Notes under the pieces: generated by a model
Seen by the model: the letters and a program-made list of their open reading frames with translations, nothing else
Told to the model about the DNA's origin: nothing
The model's database searches: none
Translations under genes and position numbers: made by a program
Assembly (NCBI GenBank): GCA_030789695.1
Contig: CM061140.1
Location: forward strand, 77,996,422-78,060,421
Length of the DNA: 64,000 nucleotides
DNA from: Scilla litardierei
Lineage: Eukaryota; Streptophyta; Magnoliopsida; Asparagales; Asparagaceae
Direction of reading: 5' to 3'
Part shown: positions 48,296 through 59,090 of the stretch, piece by piece
Position numbering within the stretch: the stretch's first letter is position 1
Layout of the letters: each line of letters opens with the position of its first letter

Positions 48296-50414
48296 CTAGG
48301 GGGCCCGGGCTCGAGAGGACACATCCTCGGGCGCCTCGCCCTGCTCGAAGCGAGGGGGATCGACAGGCGGGGGAGCTTGCCGGACACGCTCCGCGCATTC
48401 CCGGAACAAAGACTGGACGACTTCGACGATCTGGGGGCCGATAAGGCCTTCAAATGTACCGAAGGCTTCCCTAAGAACCTCGAAGATCCTCTCCCCCAGG
48501 GTCCCGACGACGCCCCTCTCCACCTCCTCCGCAAACCGCGCCACTTGACGCCGATCCGACAACTCCCTCCGAAGCTCCTCCTTCTCCAGGCGGAACGACT
48601 CCACCGCTTCCTCAGCCGACTGCCGAGCGTCCTCCAAGTTTCCCTGGAGGTCACCCACTCGTCCCTCCAGATCGGCCACCCGGAGCTTGAGACGCCGAGA
48701 CTCCATCTGGGCCTCCGTCATAGCTACTTCCGCCGCCCCGGCCTGCTCGTGGGCCCTTACAGAGGACTCCTCCAACTCCCTCAAATGGACGGCTCGACGC
48801 TGCGACTCAACAGCGAGCGTTGAACCCTGGAAGACAAGACATGAGCCCAAGAAGAGAGCAAAGGAAAGGACAGTAGGATAGCCGAACCTGTTGAAGGATC
48901 CAGACCAGGGTGTCTGACACCTTGTCGGCGGGGATCCTCTCGAGGAGACTGCGGTCCCGGGGGAGGACGGAATCCTCGGTGAACTGCTGGGCCAGGGCTC
49001 GGTCGACAAACACCGAGCTCCCTGGGGTGACCTCCAGGGAGGCCGAGCTGCCCGCCAGTAGGGCACCGATTCCCGGTATTGGGGGCGGAGACGCCTCGAT
49101 GGGGGTGGTTGTCAGGGCCACCGGAAGACACGCCGGATCGGAGGGAGCCTCACCTTCCCTCATCCTCTTCCCCTCGTGAGGCTCGGCAGGCGCCGAAGGG
49201 GAGCGTTTCCGCCTCGAGCCACCTCCATCTTCGGGGACAAGAGGGGGCACGTCAAGCGCAAGGGAAGCTGCACCAGACCCGTCGTTGCCCCCCGCCTCTT
49301 GGACTGGTGGGGCGGATCCGGCCCTTACGACCCCCCGGGGGGGGAGATCGCCAGAAGAAGAGGCGGGAGGCACGGCCACCACCTTACCCACGGGGGGCTC
49401 GGCTCGGCGCACCTCCTCCTCAACGGTCCATCGAGGCGCCCTTCCAGAGGTACTGCCTCGGCTCCGAGCGGCTCCACGACGGATCAGCTCGTCGACATCA
49501 CGGATGAACTCGCGACCAGCCATCCCTGCAAGGGAAACCGAAATCAGGGTAAGCCACGAGGAAATTCAGGACTAAAAAAGTGACCTACCCGGAGACCATA
49601 AGACGGCCTTCAGGAGTAGGTCATCCAACAAAGACCAGATGGACTTCTCTTCCAAGGGGAGGGTCGACAGCTGCGCGGCGGCCGCCTGATCGGCCTCAGA
49701 GAGGGCTAGCGTTGGGCGAGGCCTGACAGACCCACCCCAACCTGTCAAAATCTGGGCGTCCTCCCGGAAGGTCACGAAGACATAATCCGAGCTCCAATCC
49801 CCCGACCAGCGGGGTTGCCCGATCAGGCATTCCCTCCTCAAGCGGGCTCGGAGGTGCAACCATGAACCTGGGCCGACCGTCTGGATCTGATAAAAGTGGA
49901 AGAGAAGGGGGAGAGATGGCTCCAGACCACGGGTACAACAGAGCGTCACGAAGCCCGTCAGTACCGCAATTGAGCAGGGGGTGAACTGGCAGAGGGGCAC
50001 CATGAGATACTCCATGACCTAGATGAAGAAGGGATTGAGCAGGAAATGAAGACCCAGGTGGAACATCTCGACGTAGACGCCGACTTCATTGCTCCTCGGA
50101 AGGCAGATCAGCTCGTCGATAAAGGGGACTCGAACATCGTACGGGTAGCAAAGATACCTATCTCGGATCTCCGTGGCCGATGGAGGAGGAGTCCTCGACG
50201 GCGTTCGGAGGATAACCGGAGGTACATTAAGCCGCGCGGCCACCGACGCCGCATCGTCGTCGGCATCGTCCGGGAAGAGCTTCCCCTTCCCTTTATCTTG
50301 GAGGAGACGGCTCCCAGAGGAGGAACCAGATCCCACAAGTCGAGGCCCGCCCTGCCTGGACTCCGGAAGATCCCTCGCCCCCTGGACGGAACCACCTATC
50401 CTAAGAGCGGCCAT
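48296..50414 (-). pseudogene. Antisense gene of the Tat element (gypsy-type transposon domain plus coiled coil)
   Basis: Three minus-strand exons fit one frame: 50414-49589, 49525-48888 and 48826-48296, about 664 codons, with introns of 63 and 61 bases bounded by GT...AG. Exon 1 has the pattern of the Pfam putative gypsy-type transposon domain (PF04195): VEMFHLGLHFLLNPFF, MEYLMVPLCQFTPCSI, GPGSWLHLRAR and DYVFVTFRED. Exon 2 is a Pro/Ser-rich linker ending LPRDRSLLERIPADKV. Exon 3 is a long coiled coil (LKLRVADLEGRVGDLQGNL) with a conserved globular tail. A TAG at 50018-50016 interrupts exon 1. The gene runs against gag and has its own promoter. Its function is unknown. Confidence 0.75.
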
Positions 50415-50550
50415 GATATGAAAATAAGAAAGGAGTTACCTTTTTTTTTCGGAGAGGACAAGGAAACGAAGGCGGCGGGAGACACCGAGTTGTGAAAAGC
50501 CTAGAACAGAGGAAAGTGCAATGAAGAAGTTGGGATTAACGCGGCCGGGG

Positions 50551-50603
50551 ATCTTATATACTAGACCCAGGGGCGAATTCGAAACGCCTGACATGGACAC
50601 GTG
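50551..50603 (-). promoter_or_regulatory. Promoter of the antisense gene (G-box and TATA)
   Basis: On the minus strand a G-box CCACGTGTCC (core 50603-50598) is followed 40 bases later by TAGTATATAAGATCC (about 50565-50549). The ATG is at 50414. The arrangement is that of an ordinary plant RNA polymerase II promoter inside the retroelement. Confidence 0.55.
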
Positions 50604-50782
50604 GCAGGCATCAAGGAGCCGACGGCGTTTCAAAATCGGTGACAAGGGAAGTCCAATCGATCCGCCCCATCATGACCTCCATTTATGACGACGCCTCGAC
50701 TGAAGCACCACATGGAACCCCACGAGTCACATCGGTCGAACCGAGCTGGCCAAGGCCGATCGGCCCCACCGATGGGGGCAAT

Positions 50783-51741
50783 TGATACGTCTATTTTGCG
50801 AAGGCCCAACAGCATAGGCCCAAAGGCACAGCCCACCAAACGAAACCCGAAAGATACGAGCCTGGATGCCTGACCGCCGATCGGTAGCCCATCTGCGCGA
50901 TCAGGCCCACCCAAAGAAGTCCCATAGAGGGCCCCCAAATATCAATCCGACCCAGCCCCGATAACGCACGAGTCACCCGCCCACTCCAGCGATAACCGTT
51001 CCCCTGATCCAGTTACCATTTAAGGGCCGTGATGGGGAGGTGCTGGCATGGCGCAGGGAGCGGCGACGGGGGGCGGATTGAGGGGGCACGATCGAAGGCG
51101 GACGAGCGACGTGGGCCGGGGGCAATCACGGTGGGAGATCTATAAAAGGGCTAGTAGGACGACTGGACAAAGGACCGCATCTGAGGTAACTAAAACCTAA
51201 GGTACTCCATCAACGACCTAGTTCCCCCATTCCAAATTCCTTCCTTCCCCGCTCGTGCCGGTAGACGCCGTTCCGATCTCCTCTCGAGTTAAACCGTCTC
51301 CGCCAGGCCTCCTCTTTCAGATCACTGTCTGACTTATGCATCGGAGGGGATTTGGCCGGAACCAAGGTCCGGCCCCCCTGACGAGCGTTCTCATCTGCAC
51401 AGGAGGACATCAGATCCACGGGCCGAGGCTTCCCCTCCGCCCGGCGACCGGCCGCATAACCAGCAGGACGATCGAGGCTACCCCTCGTCGTCCGACCGCC
51501 GAGGCCGAGCACGTCCATCCGAGGCCGAGCGTCTCAACCCGAGTCGAGGCTTCCCCTCGCCCCTCTTGCGACCGAGGATCCCGACTCGGCCCAGCTGACG
51601 CGCTCCGCGTCGTCCGCAACTCCGACTCGCGCCTCGTCTGCACCGACTCGACATACCCGAGGGACCCAAGCGGGCCCCTTGACCACGTTGACCGGGTTGT
51701 CCACGGTCAACGCTTTTGTAGTGAGAAAACACTCTGAAACA
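50783..51741 (+). repeat. 3' LTR of the Tat-type element
   Basis: 959 bp, the same length and termini as the 5' LTR. It is preceded by a short purine run ending GATGGGGGCAAT. The target copy GCGTA follows at 51742-51746. Confidence 0.9.
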
Positions 51742-54299
51742 GCGTATATCAAGAGGATTGGCATAGTGATAATGAAAAAGGCAGCCCACATGTTGGAATG
51801 ACATTTCAAACAGAAGAAGATGCGTATCAATTTTATAATACATATGCAGTAATGAAAGGTTTTACAACCCGAAAGGGATCTACGGGAAAGGGAAAAGATG
51901 GCAATAGCACGAGGAGGAAGTATACGTGCAACAAAGAAGGGTATAAAAGCTTAAAAGATAAGAGGGAGATAGGGAGAGACGTTAATCGAAGGAAAAACGA
52001 GAGAGAAGGCTGTATGGCTCGAATGACAGTTCATAAAATCACCGATGGAGTATGGCGCATAAACTCCTTTAATGATGATCATAATCATGAGTTGATAAAA
52101 AGCCCAGCGAAGATCCAGATGCTACGGTAACATAAAATATCGCATATGGACGGAACATGTAGGAATTTAGTTGATCAGATGCGTGGCTGTGGAGTAGGAC
52201 CTGCAAAGATTGCAAGGATTCTAAATGCCACGAGTAGTAGTAATGTCAATATTACTACGCAACAATGCATTGATCATGGGAGAGTAGAAAGAAATAACAA
52301 CATTGGGAAGGAATGCATTAGAGTAATAGAACAATTTATTAAAAGGCAAGCTACAGACTCTCAGTTCTATTATGCTATTGAGCATGATGAAGAGAATGTA
52401 TGTAGGAGTATATTTTGGGCTGATGGAAGGGCGAGGACATCATACAGCCAGTTTGGAGATGTTGTTGTATTTGATGTCACTTATAAGACAAATAGATTCA
52501 TATTGCCTTTTTGCACCTTTTATAGGTGTCAATCATCATAAACAGTCTATTTTATTTGGATGTGCTCTTCTTGCTGATGAGAAGGAAGAATCATTTGTGT
52601 GGTTATTCGGACAGTGGTTAACATGTATGTGGGATAAAGCAACAGGAGCTATCATCACCGATCAAGACCCGGCAATATGCAATGCAATCAAAAGAGTTTT
52701 TCCAAATACAAAACACAGGTATTGCATATGGCATATCAGTCTGCACGAAGATGAGCATCTACGTTCATTGCGGTCTTCTTATAACCCTGAATTTGAAGAA
52801 GACTATGCAAACTGGTGTAAGAAAAGTCAAAATACTGAAGAAGCTGAGAATTATTGGCGCATCTTAATGGAGAAGTACCAAACGGAATTTCAGGAGCCAT
52901 TGACAGAAAAACAAAAAATTGAAATGAAAGCCTGGAAGTGGTTGCATACGATGCATGAGAAAGCACAGCATTGGATTAAGGCGTACCTACTGGATACTTT
53001 CTTTGCGGGTATGAAAATGTTAATATGATAGAGATTGGTGTAAAAATATATGATCAAAATAAACTCAGCACATGGTATTCATTTCTTGTTTTGTGTGTAG
53101 GCATGGCGTCCAACCAAAGGAGTGAAAGCATGAACGCGTATTTAGATGGATACGTAAACTGTATGACTCCATTATACGAGTTCATTGATCAATATGATAA
53201 AGCCGTAAAATTTCAGCGAGACAAAGAGGAGAGAGAAGATACTTTTTGTATGCGGAACAAACCAGAATTTAGCGGCATGCATGAGTTAGAGGTTCATGCC
53301 GCAAAGGTATATACTAGAAACATATTTTCCACTTTTCAAAATCGTTTCAAAAATACTTTATACTGTCGGCACTAAAGGGTGAGCACGGATGGGGATACGA
53401 GCACGTATAGAGTAAATTTGCGGATTGATGGAAAGAGCTACGTGCATAATCTTCAATGCAATATATCTAAGGGAATGTTCAGGTGTACGTGTGCAAGGGC
53501 TGTGACTGAAGGTTTGCTATGCACGCAAATTTTATATATCATGAAGCAAAAGTATGATATGCAAGCCATCCTTAAGAGATATATTTTACCTCGGTGGACT
53601 CTAAATGCAAGACATAGCATCATGAGTCTTGGGGCCTCGTCGACTAGCACAGTACACGGAGTGTGTCTAACTCAAATTACTCCACTTCAAGCCTGGCGAC
53701 TTCGTTCATCATTCGATAAAGTCGTGGAGGCGGTAAAAAGAGATCCCCTTCTGTTTGATGTCGTCTTTGGGTGGGCAAACAGTTTTTTGGACCAGCATAA
53801 TATGACTAATAAAGCGCAAACTGCTTCTAAAGAGCCAAGATCACAGGTGGGGTCCAGTGCACCTATCAAACAAGAAGTGGGAGTAAATGATGTCATTATG
53901 CATGATCCTGCAAAAGTAAGAACTAAAGGCCGACCACGAGTGGCGTCAAGGATTCTGTCTGGAATACAGGTCTCACAAGAACAAAGTCAAACAAGAACAA
54001 GGACTTGCAGTGTTTGTGCAGAAAAGGGTCATGACATGAGAACTTGTCGTATGAGCACAACTGGTAGAAAGAAGGTATATATGAGCACAGCTGGTTACTA
54101 TTTTATATACTAGTATAAATTATTTTAACAACATTGCTCCATAATCTCTGTAGGAAAAATCTTCGCCCGATGACTTAACAAGGCCGTGATATCATGGCCG
54201 ACATTTTTATATCCTATAGGTAACAATTTTGTATTAGCTTGAAAGAAATATACTACATGCATCTGTCACGGACATATCAGTGTAAATGGGTTGTAAGTA

Positions 54300-54560
54300 A
54301 ACTGGTTCTCTTTAAAATGGTCATCTGAAAACGGCAGCCTCCTATATTTTAGTCCAAAATGCATCCATCGTGGAGTTGAATTAATAGGGCTGGGGGTCCA
54401 AATTGAACATTAAAACACAAAGTCTTGGTTATAAGCCTATGAGGATGATGCCTATCATTCGAGACCTATATCCGATGCTGCGGATCTCATATCTTATAAT
54501 TTCTCTGTTGCTGCAAAACCTGACAATTGTCAAGAAAATTAATGGGATTAAGGAGTAAGA
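54300..54560 (+). pseudogene. Copy of the 3' part of the DUF674-like unit
   Basis: 54340-54540 parallels 56640-56845 (ATGAGGATGATGCCTATCATTCGAGA, broken by single changes, then GATCTCATATCTTATAATTT and CAATTGTCAAGAAA). Here the final exon-like part is cut short after CAATTGTCAAGAAA. It lies just downstream of the transposase stop, before a cluster of hairpin motifs. Confidence 0.45.
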
Positions 54561-54649
54561 AGCAGAAGCAAAAGAGCTGAAGAGAATGAAAATTCATGAG
54601 AATGAGGCATGTAGCTGTCCGTGATGAGTAATGGTGGGTAATTGTATAC

Positions 54650-54920
54650 AGTTTAGCTCCGCGCGCCAACGTTTACACCTTTTACCAGTTGTTCGCGCTG
54701 AGCGAAACTTGGTAATAAGCGCACACAACGTTCAATAATATTACGGATGTGCGCGCTGAGTAATATGGGTAATTGTAAACAGTTAAGCTCCACACGCACA
54801 ACGGTTAATAACTTTGACGGTTATGCTCGGTGAGTAAATGTTGGTAATCGTAGACAGTTGTGCTCAGCTCACACAACGGTCAATGCTGTTGCCGTTGGTG
54901 CGAGCTGAGTAATTGTGGGT
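54650..54920. repeat. Cluster of four hairpin motifs
   Basis: Inverted repeats of the GCTC(A/C)RCGCRCACAACGG...CCGTTGTGCGCGCTGAG type lie at about 54657-54712, 54719-54768, 54785-54838 and 54865-54915, separated by GTAATTGTAAACAGTT-like linkers. They are more diverged than the 9-12 kb array but keep the same layout: arm, AT-rich loop, arm, GAGTAAT. Confidence 0.7.
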
Positions 54921-54949
54921 ACTTCAAGTTAGCATCACGCAATTTTGTA

Positions 54950-55830
54950 ATGTGATGCAATTGCACCAAATTTAATGACATTGTATTAAGATCTGTATTC
55001 CAACATACTACAACATTTATGCATTCAAATGTATATAACACAACAAAGTAGAAACTACATCCAAACATTTTGCAACATCACAGTTTTTGCCCGACTAAGC
55101 AATTAAAGCACTGGACTATACTAGGGATACAGGGATTCCCACCATGAAAAAAATTTAAACTTTGTTGCCATTTATGAGCTGCTCCATCAGCTGCATCAGC
55201 GTCACTTGCTTCTTTGTATCTTGGCCATCCGTCCCCCTGTCTACGTTGAAGAAGAATCAGTGATGAACACATAACAAAGCATAATTAAGTAAAAATATTG
55301 TACGGGTAGACTTAGAATAAGATAGAACGTTTATTATCATCAAGCAGTGATGTCTGCGACTAAGTATCAAAGAAAATATACAAGCAGTGAAGAAACGGGT
55401 GTGCATGGAAGGTGATAGCTTCAATGACGACAAACAGAACATATGAAGGAGCAAAGAACATCTTCGAATCAATATATATGTGATGTATTCAATTTCTGCA
55501 TCACGTCACTAGACGCTAGTATATTGTCCATCTTTGAGTGTTGAGGACGCAGCAGTGATGAAGGAAAAAATAGAATGTTGTAGAGAAAATATCATATAAC
55601 TAGAATCAGATAGAATAAGATAGAATAATGTCATCAAGAAGTGTAGTGGTTGACGAGGGCTTGTGGGAAGGGAAGCCATTTATAGACGACTTTGGATGCC
55701 ATTGGATGAGGAAGAGACTACAGTAGAGTTACTGGAAGGCAACACAAGAGACCCTGTGAGTCTACAGCAAATTGCTTGTGATTATACAGAAGAATGCCCA
55801 TGAATCTACAACAGATTGATAGCAGCCAGT
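54950..55830 (-). pseudogene. Gene unit A: shared promoter/leader plus unknown fragment
   Basis: Read on the minus strand: a promoter module near 55780-55660 with TCTATAAATGG (about 55687-55677), a CACTACACTTC leader, then an ATG at 55531 opening MDNILASSDVMQKLNTSHIY and a stop at 55469. Its first 17 residues parallel the leader at 61577. The homology to that unit continues in a non-coding part (CTGCTTGATGATAA, TTCTATCTTATTCTA, to about 55305). Then comes a different, unrecognised sequence at 55260-55080 with exon-like composition. A hairpin motif at 55850-55931 lies just upstream. Confidence 0.5.
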
Positions 55831-55849
55831 GTTGTTCCCCATAATGTAT

Positions 55850-55960
55850 GACCGTGGTGGTGCGCGTTGAGCAAACAAAATAGCTCAACGCGCACAACCG
55901 GTAAGAATATGGCCGTTGTGCGCGGAGAGCAAATAATTTAGGAAGATGTGCGCGATGAAT
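55850..55960. repeat. Hairpin motif between two divergent promoter modules
   Basis: GCTCAACGCGCACAAC at 55882 pairs with GTTGTGCGCGGAGAGC ending near 55930 around a loop containing GGTAAGAATATGG. Half motifs lie on either side (GTGCGCGTTGAGC near 55861, GATGTGCGCGATGAA near 55945). Unit A runs leftward from it and units B/C run rightward. Confidence 0.75.
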
Positions 55961-55974
55961 AAAATCTTATGTAC

Positions 55975-56260
55975 ATTCACGATCACTGCTTTGTAGACTC
56001 ACGGGGTCTCTTCTGTAGACTCACGATCACTCTACTGTAGACTCATCCTCATCCAAGGGCAGTCTAATTCTTCTATAAAATGTCTTCCCTACGCACAAGC
56101 CCTCTTCAACCTCTACACTTCGAGTGATGTTTATCAGTCATGAGGAAGGAGTAATGCTACACTCGACTGTAGGCTCATCCTCATCCAAGGGCAGTCCAAT
56201 TCGTCTATAAATGGCATCCATACCCACAAATTATATTCAACCACAACACTTCGAGTGCTG
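55975..56260 (+). promoter_or_regulatory. Two tandem copies (B, C) of the shared promoter module
   Basis: ACTCATCCTCATCCAAGGGC, then CAGTCTAATTCTTCTATAAAATG (with single changes between copies), CCCACAAGC and CTTCGAGTG occur at about 56038-56135 and again at 56172-56255. TATA boxes are near 56072 (CTATAAAA) and 56204 (CTATAAATGG). They match, in the opposite orientation, the module of unit A. Copy C lies about 170 bases before the DUF674 fragment. Confidence 0.65.
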
Positions 56261-56399
56261 TGAAAGGCATGAGAAAGAAGTAACCTTGCTCAAATATTAC
56301 TCTGACCATATTCAAGCAACCCCCTCCCAAACAACCAGAGACCATAGCTTAAACAACCCATCACCGGTTTGCTACAGCAGTGATGATGGCCACCCAACT

Positions 56400-56890
56400 G
56401 AGGCTTAAGCTTTTCCATAGACAAGAGGATGAAGAGAGTGTTGTTCGCTGAAGCTGGCAAAGATTTTGTCAATTTCCTCTTCAGCCTTTTGGCCATGCCT
56501 GTGGGCTCAGTCATCAAGTTCATCACCAAAGAAAAAGTGGCAGTGGTATGAAAAGCATTTATGTAATGAAGCCCATCATTAAATGTGCTAAAAACTGAAT
56601 CTCTTGAAAACTGTATCTATGAAAAATGATTTATCTGGTATTTTAGTTCAAAATGCAGCTAGTGTGGCTTTGAATTCCTAGGTCTACGGGTACAAACTAA
56701 AACTTAATACCCAAAGTTTTAATTATGAGAGTATGAGGATGATGCCTATCATTCGAGAAATCTATATGCGGCTGTCGATCTCATATCTTATAATTTATCT
56801 GTTGCAACAGGTCACACCAATTGTCAAGAAATCATTCGAGAAATTGTTTCCATTGATCAAAAATATCTCCAAGTACTACGAACAAAAAGG
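56400..56890 (+). pseudogene. DUF674 gene fragment
   Basis: 56429-56552 encodes RVLFAEAGKDFVNFLFSLL followed by AMPVGSVIKFITKEKV, the hallmark opening of plant DUF674 proteins. The expected preceding residues (KLFIDKR-like) are present one base out of frame near 56412-56420. The exon ends at GTGGTATGA, a possible splice donor. 56808-56899 may be a last exon (VTPIVKKSFEKLFPLIKNI, ending GET and a stop). The function of DUF674 proteins is unknown. It is a captured or relic fragment missing most of the domain. Confidence 0.65.
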
Positions 56891-56915
56891 AGAAACATAA
56901 AAGGGTTCGATCCGC

Positions 56916-57823
56916 CTATGATGCAGGAGCTCGCGAAGAGGCGTCCCCAGGCGATTCGTCTTCTCCCGAACCAGTAGGGTGACCAGGGACAACCGGAGGT
57001 CGGGGAAGCATTCTTCGGACCCGCGCCTCGAACGCTGCCAAACCATCCCGGAAGGATCTCTCGATCAGAGCAGCAAAAATGGCCGAGAACACCCGGAATC
57101 CCTCACGGATAGACTCCGCAATCTTCGGAGCCAGGACATCCCCATAGTCCCTCTGGACCTCACCTACGATCCGACCATGGGCCACTTCCCGCAGGTCGCC
57201 TATATCGGCCCAAAGAGCTCCTTTCACCTTTCTATACTCCTCCCGGGCGAGGGCCAGTGCATCCTCAGCATACTTGGCCGAACTCTTGGCGACAACCAGA
57301 GCCTCCGTCAAACAACCCACCTCTGAGGTGAGCTCTGCAACTCTCAGTTTGAACTGGTGGGCCTCCTTGGTTGATTGCTCAGCCGCCTCAGCCCTCAGGC
57401 GCTCCTGCACCAAGGCTGCCTCAAGACCATCTACAGCAACCGGGGAAACCTGCAAGACCGAAGGGGTGAATGTCGCCATCAACAAAACAGTCGTTGAAGA
57501 AAAAAGGGTCTGACATGCTGGATATGCCATACCAGAGAGTCTGCCAGTTTCTCCCGGAAGGAGCGATCACTCGGAAGGATAGCTGTACCACTCTCACTCC
57601 TCTTATTCTTCCCCTCGGGACCTTCATACCACGAGGGAGAGCGTATCTTCTTCTCCTCATTCCTGGTTAACAGACGGGAACCTTGCTCGACGGCCGCCTC
57701 GTCCCCCTCTTCGAGGTCAAGACCGGAGGGCGAATCAATCTGATTCGCTACGAAGGGCGAAGTTTTGGCCGTGCCCAAGGGCGGATGGTGAGGAACGTCT
57801 TGACTGAAATCCCGACTCGCCAT
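56916..57823 (-). CDS. Coiled-coil protein, second copy of the Tat antisense gene family (5'-truncated)
   Basis: Two minus-strand exons, 57823-57515 and 57449-56916, give about 280 residues with an intron of 65 bases (donor CAT|GTCAGA weak, acceptor TTGCAG good). Exon 1 starts MASRDFSQDVPHH and ends LPSDRSFREKLADSLVWHIQ, parallel to exon 2 of the retrotransposon gene (MAGREFIRDVDEL ... SDTLVWILQQ). Exon 2 is a coiled coil (HQFKLRVAELTSEVGCLTEA) with the same tail layout, ending DESPGDASSRAPAS. The PF04195-type exon is absent and a promoter lies directly upstream. The frame is open, so it may still be expressed. Confidence 0.65.
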
Positions 57824-57889
57824 CTGAGCAAAAAAGATGAAAATCAGGGTAACGAGCAATGGGTAAAGCAGAATTTAAAAGGAGAAAGG

Positions 57890-57945
57890 CTTTCTACTGA
57901 AGGTCCCTTCAAATCCAAGCCGTCAGTAGGGGACACGTGTCAAAG
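57890..57945 (-). promoter_or_regulatory. G-box promoter of the 56916-57823 gene
   Basis: The minus strand has TTGACACGTGTCCCC (core 57939-57934), 111 bases before the ATG, and a TATA-like CTCCTTTTAAATTC near 57886-57873. The acceptor-like TTTTTTGCTCAG precedes the ATG, as at the homologous exon of the retrotransposon gene. Confidence 0.45.
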
Positions 57946-58059
57946 TCTCACAGAGGCGGCACTTCGAATCCCACTCCCCATGGGCGGGAGAATTCGTTCG
58001 ACTGGCCTTCATTCAATGCGACCCGGTCCCCGGGATATCCGATAAGTACGAACCAGTAT

Positions 58060-58990
58060 CATGTATTCCCGAAAAGACGAGTGTTTTTACGTAGAAAGGA
58101 AGAAAAGAAGAGAGCAGAAAGAACACTGCAGGTACTACACACTTGCAAGGAAGTACAAGTAAAACTCCATCACAGATAAAAACACTGATAAAATAACACA
58201 ATATTCCATTTTAATGATACATTGATACATCTTATACATACACCAACATCTTCATATTCACAACTTACTCGAACAAAGAAGGGCAAAAGTACAAGTCTCT
58301 CATCATACATCAAATCATAACACTAACACCCTTACATGATGACTATATGCAGCGCAAAATTGCGGTGCAAGCAATTATAATTTGCTAAAAAAAGGGAGAA
58401 GGTACATGTTTGCGTGTATTATTTGACACTTTGAATTGATTTTTTTTGTATCTCAATGATTGAATGCACCTCAGTCGTGACATACACTCTGCCTGTTGCA
58501 TGTGTTGATCCATTGTTGTACACCTTGCCTGTTGCATGTGCACGCTTTCACATGTTCATAAGTATAGTTGTTACTTCCTTTACTACAGTAGATGTATATG
58601 CCATGACATACACTCTGCCTGCTGACACGCACCATTTCCAAACTTTATGTAAGGACTAGTTGTGACATGGAATTTCTTAACAATTATACAACGGTGATAC
58701 GAATAATAAATTTACCCGTTCACATGTAAACGTGGATGGGAAAAAAAATGGTTGTGTGCTGTGAGCAATTGTGAGTTTTGGGTGGGCGTGTGCGGAGAAC
58801 AATTATAGGGTTTGAGTCGTTTTGTGCGATGAGCAATTACCCCATGCCTTTTCGGGCGACGTACACGGGTTCAACATTGGCCCTCGTGATTCGTTCTCGA
58901 TTAATACTGCGGATCGAGGCCGAATGATGGGTAATTTCATTTAATAGGGCACGACATTCAAAGCATCAAATTTGATTAAGGCCGCCAAAA
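58060..58990. other. Spacer between the two divergent coiled-coil genes
   Basis: Non-coding. It holds a threefold repeat of TACACTCTGCCTGTTGCATGTG-like words (58483-58630, with changes) and a degenerate hairpin motif (58755-58852: GTGCTGTGAGCAATT, GGGCGTGTGCGGAGAACAATT, GTTTTGTGCGATGAGCAATTA). Confidence 0.5.
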
Positions 58991-59027
58991 CCTTTCGCCT
59001 ATCTCAACCGTTGTTTTTGCCAATATT

Positions 59028-59062
59028 CCGACACGTGTCGATCATCTTGTCCATTCGTTCGC
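59028..59062 (+). promoter_or_regulatory. G-box promoter of the 59091-60166 gene
   Basis: CCGACACGTGTCGATC (core 59032-59037) is followed by GCGTAATAAAAGAAATT (about 59061). The coding start at 59091 or 59148 is 55-112 bases on. Confidence 0.45.
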
Positions 59063-59090
59063 GTAATAAAAGAAATTGGAGGTGAGGCCA

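Larger units (their letters stand above)
44573..51741 (+). mobile_element. Tat-type Ty3/gypsy retrotransposon, non-autonomous, 7169 bp
   Basis: Two 959-bp LTRs, a primer site, gag, an in-frame tandem repeat, an antisense gene and a perfect GCGTA duplication. There is no protease, reverse transcriptase or integrase between gag (ends 47221) and the 3' LTR. It must therefore rely on proteins from a related autonomous copy. Base composition is far more GC-rich than its host element. The order gag, antisense ORF, LTR matches Tat-lineage elements with an antisense gene (Grande/RIRE2-like). Confidence 0.85.
44486..54189 (+). pseudogene. FAR1/MULE transposase, split by a retrotransposon
   Basis: The first coding piece is 44486-44572. 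It resumes at 51747 in frame once the retroelement and one target copy are removed. 51798-52127 is a FAR1-type DNA-binding domain (CMARMTVHKITDGVWRINSF, DDHNHEL). 52470-52740 is the MULE catalytic core: VVFDVTYKTN (first Asp), ITDQDPAICNAI (second Asp), HRYCIWHI. An EFEEDYANW Glu follows. NQRSESMNAYLDGYVN comes after a 92-base intron (53009-53100). Then come a SWIM-like FRCTCARAVTEGLLCTQIL and a C-terminal CSVCAEKGHDMRTC knuckle. A last intron (54075-54153) may lead to a stop at 54187. Defects besides the insertion: stops at 52128 and 53373, an extra T near 52504-52511, and SWIM His replaced by Gln. Confidence 0.8.
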
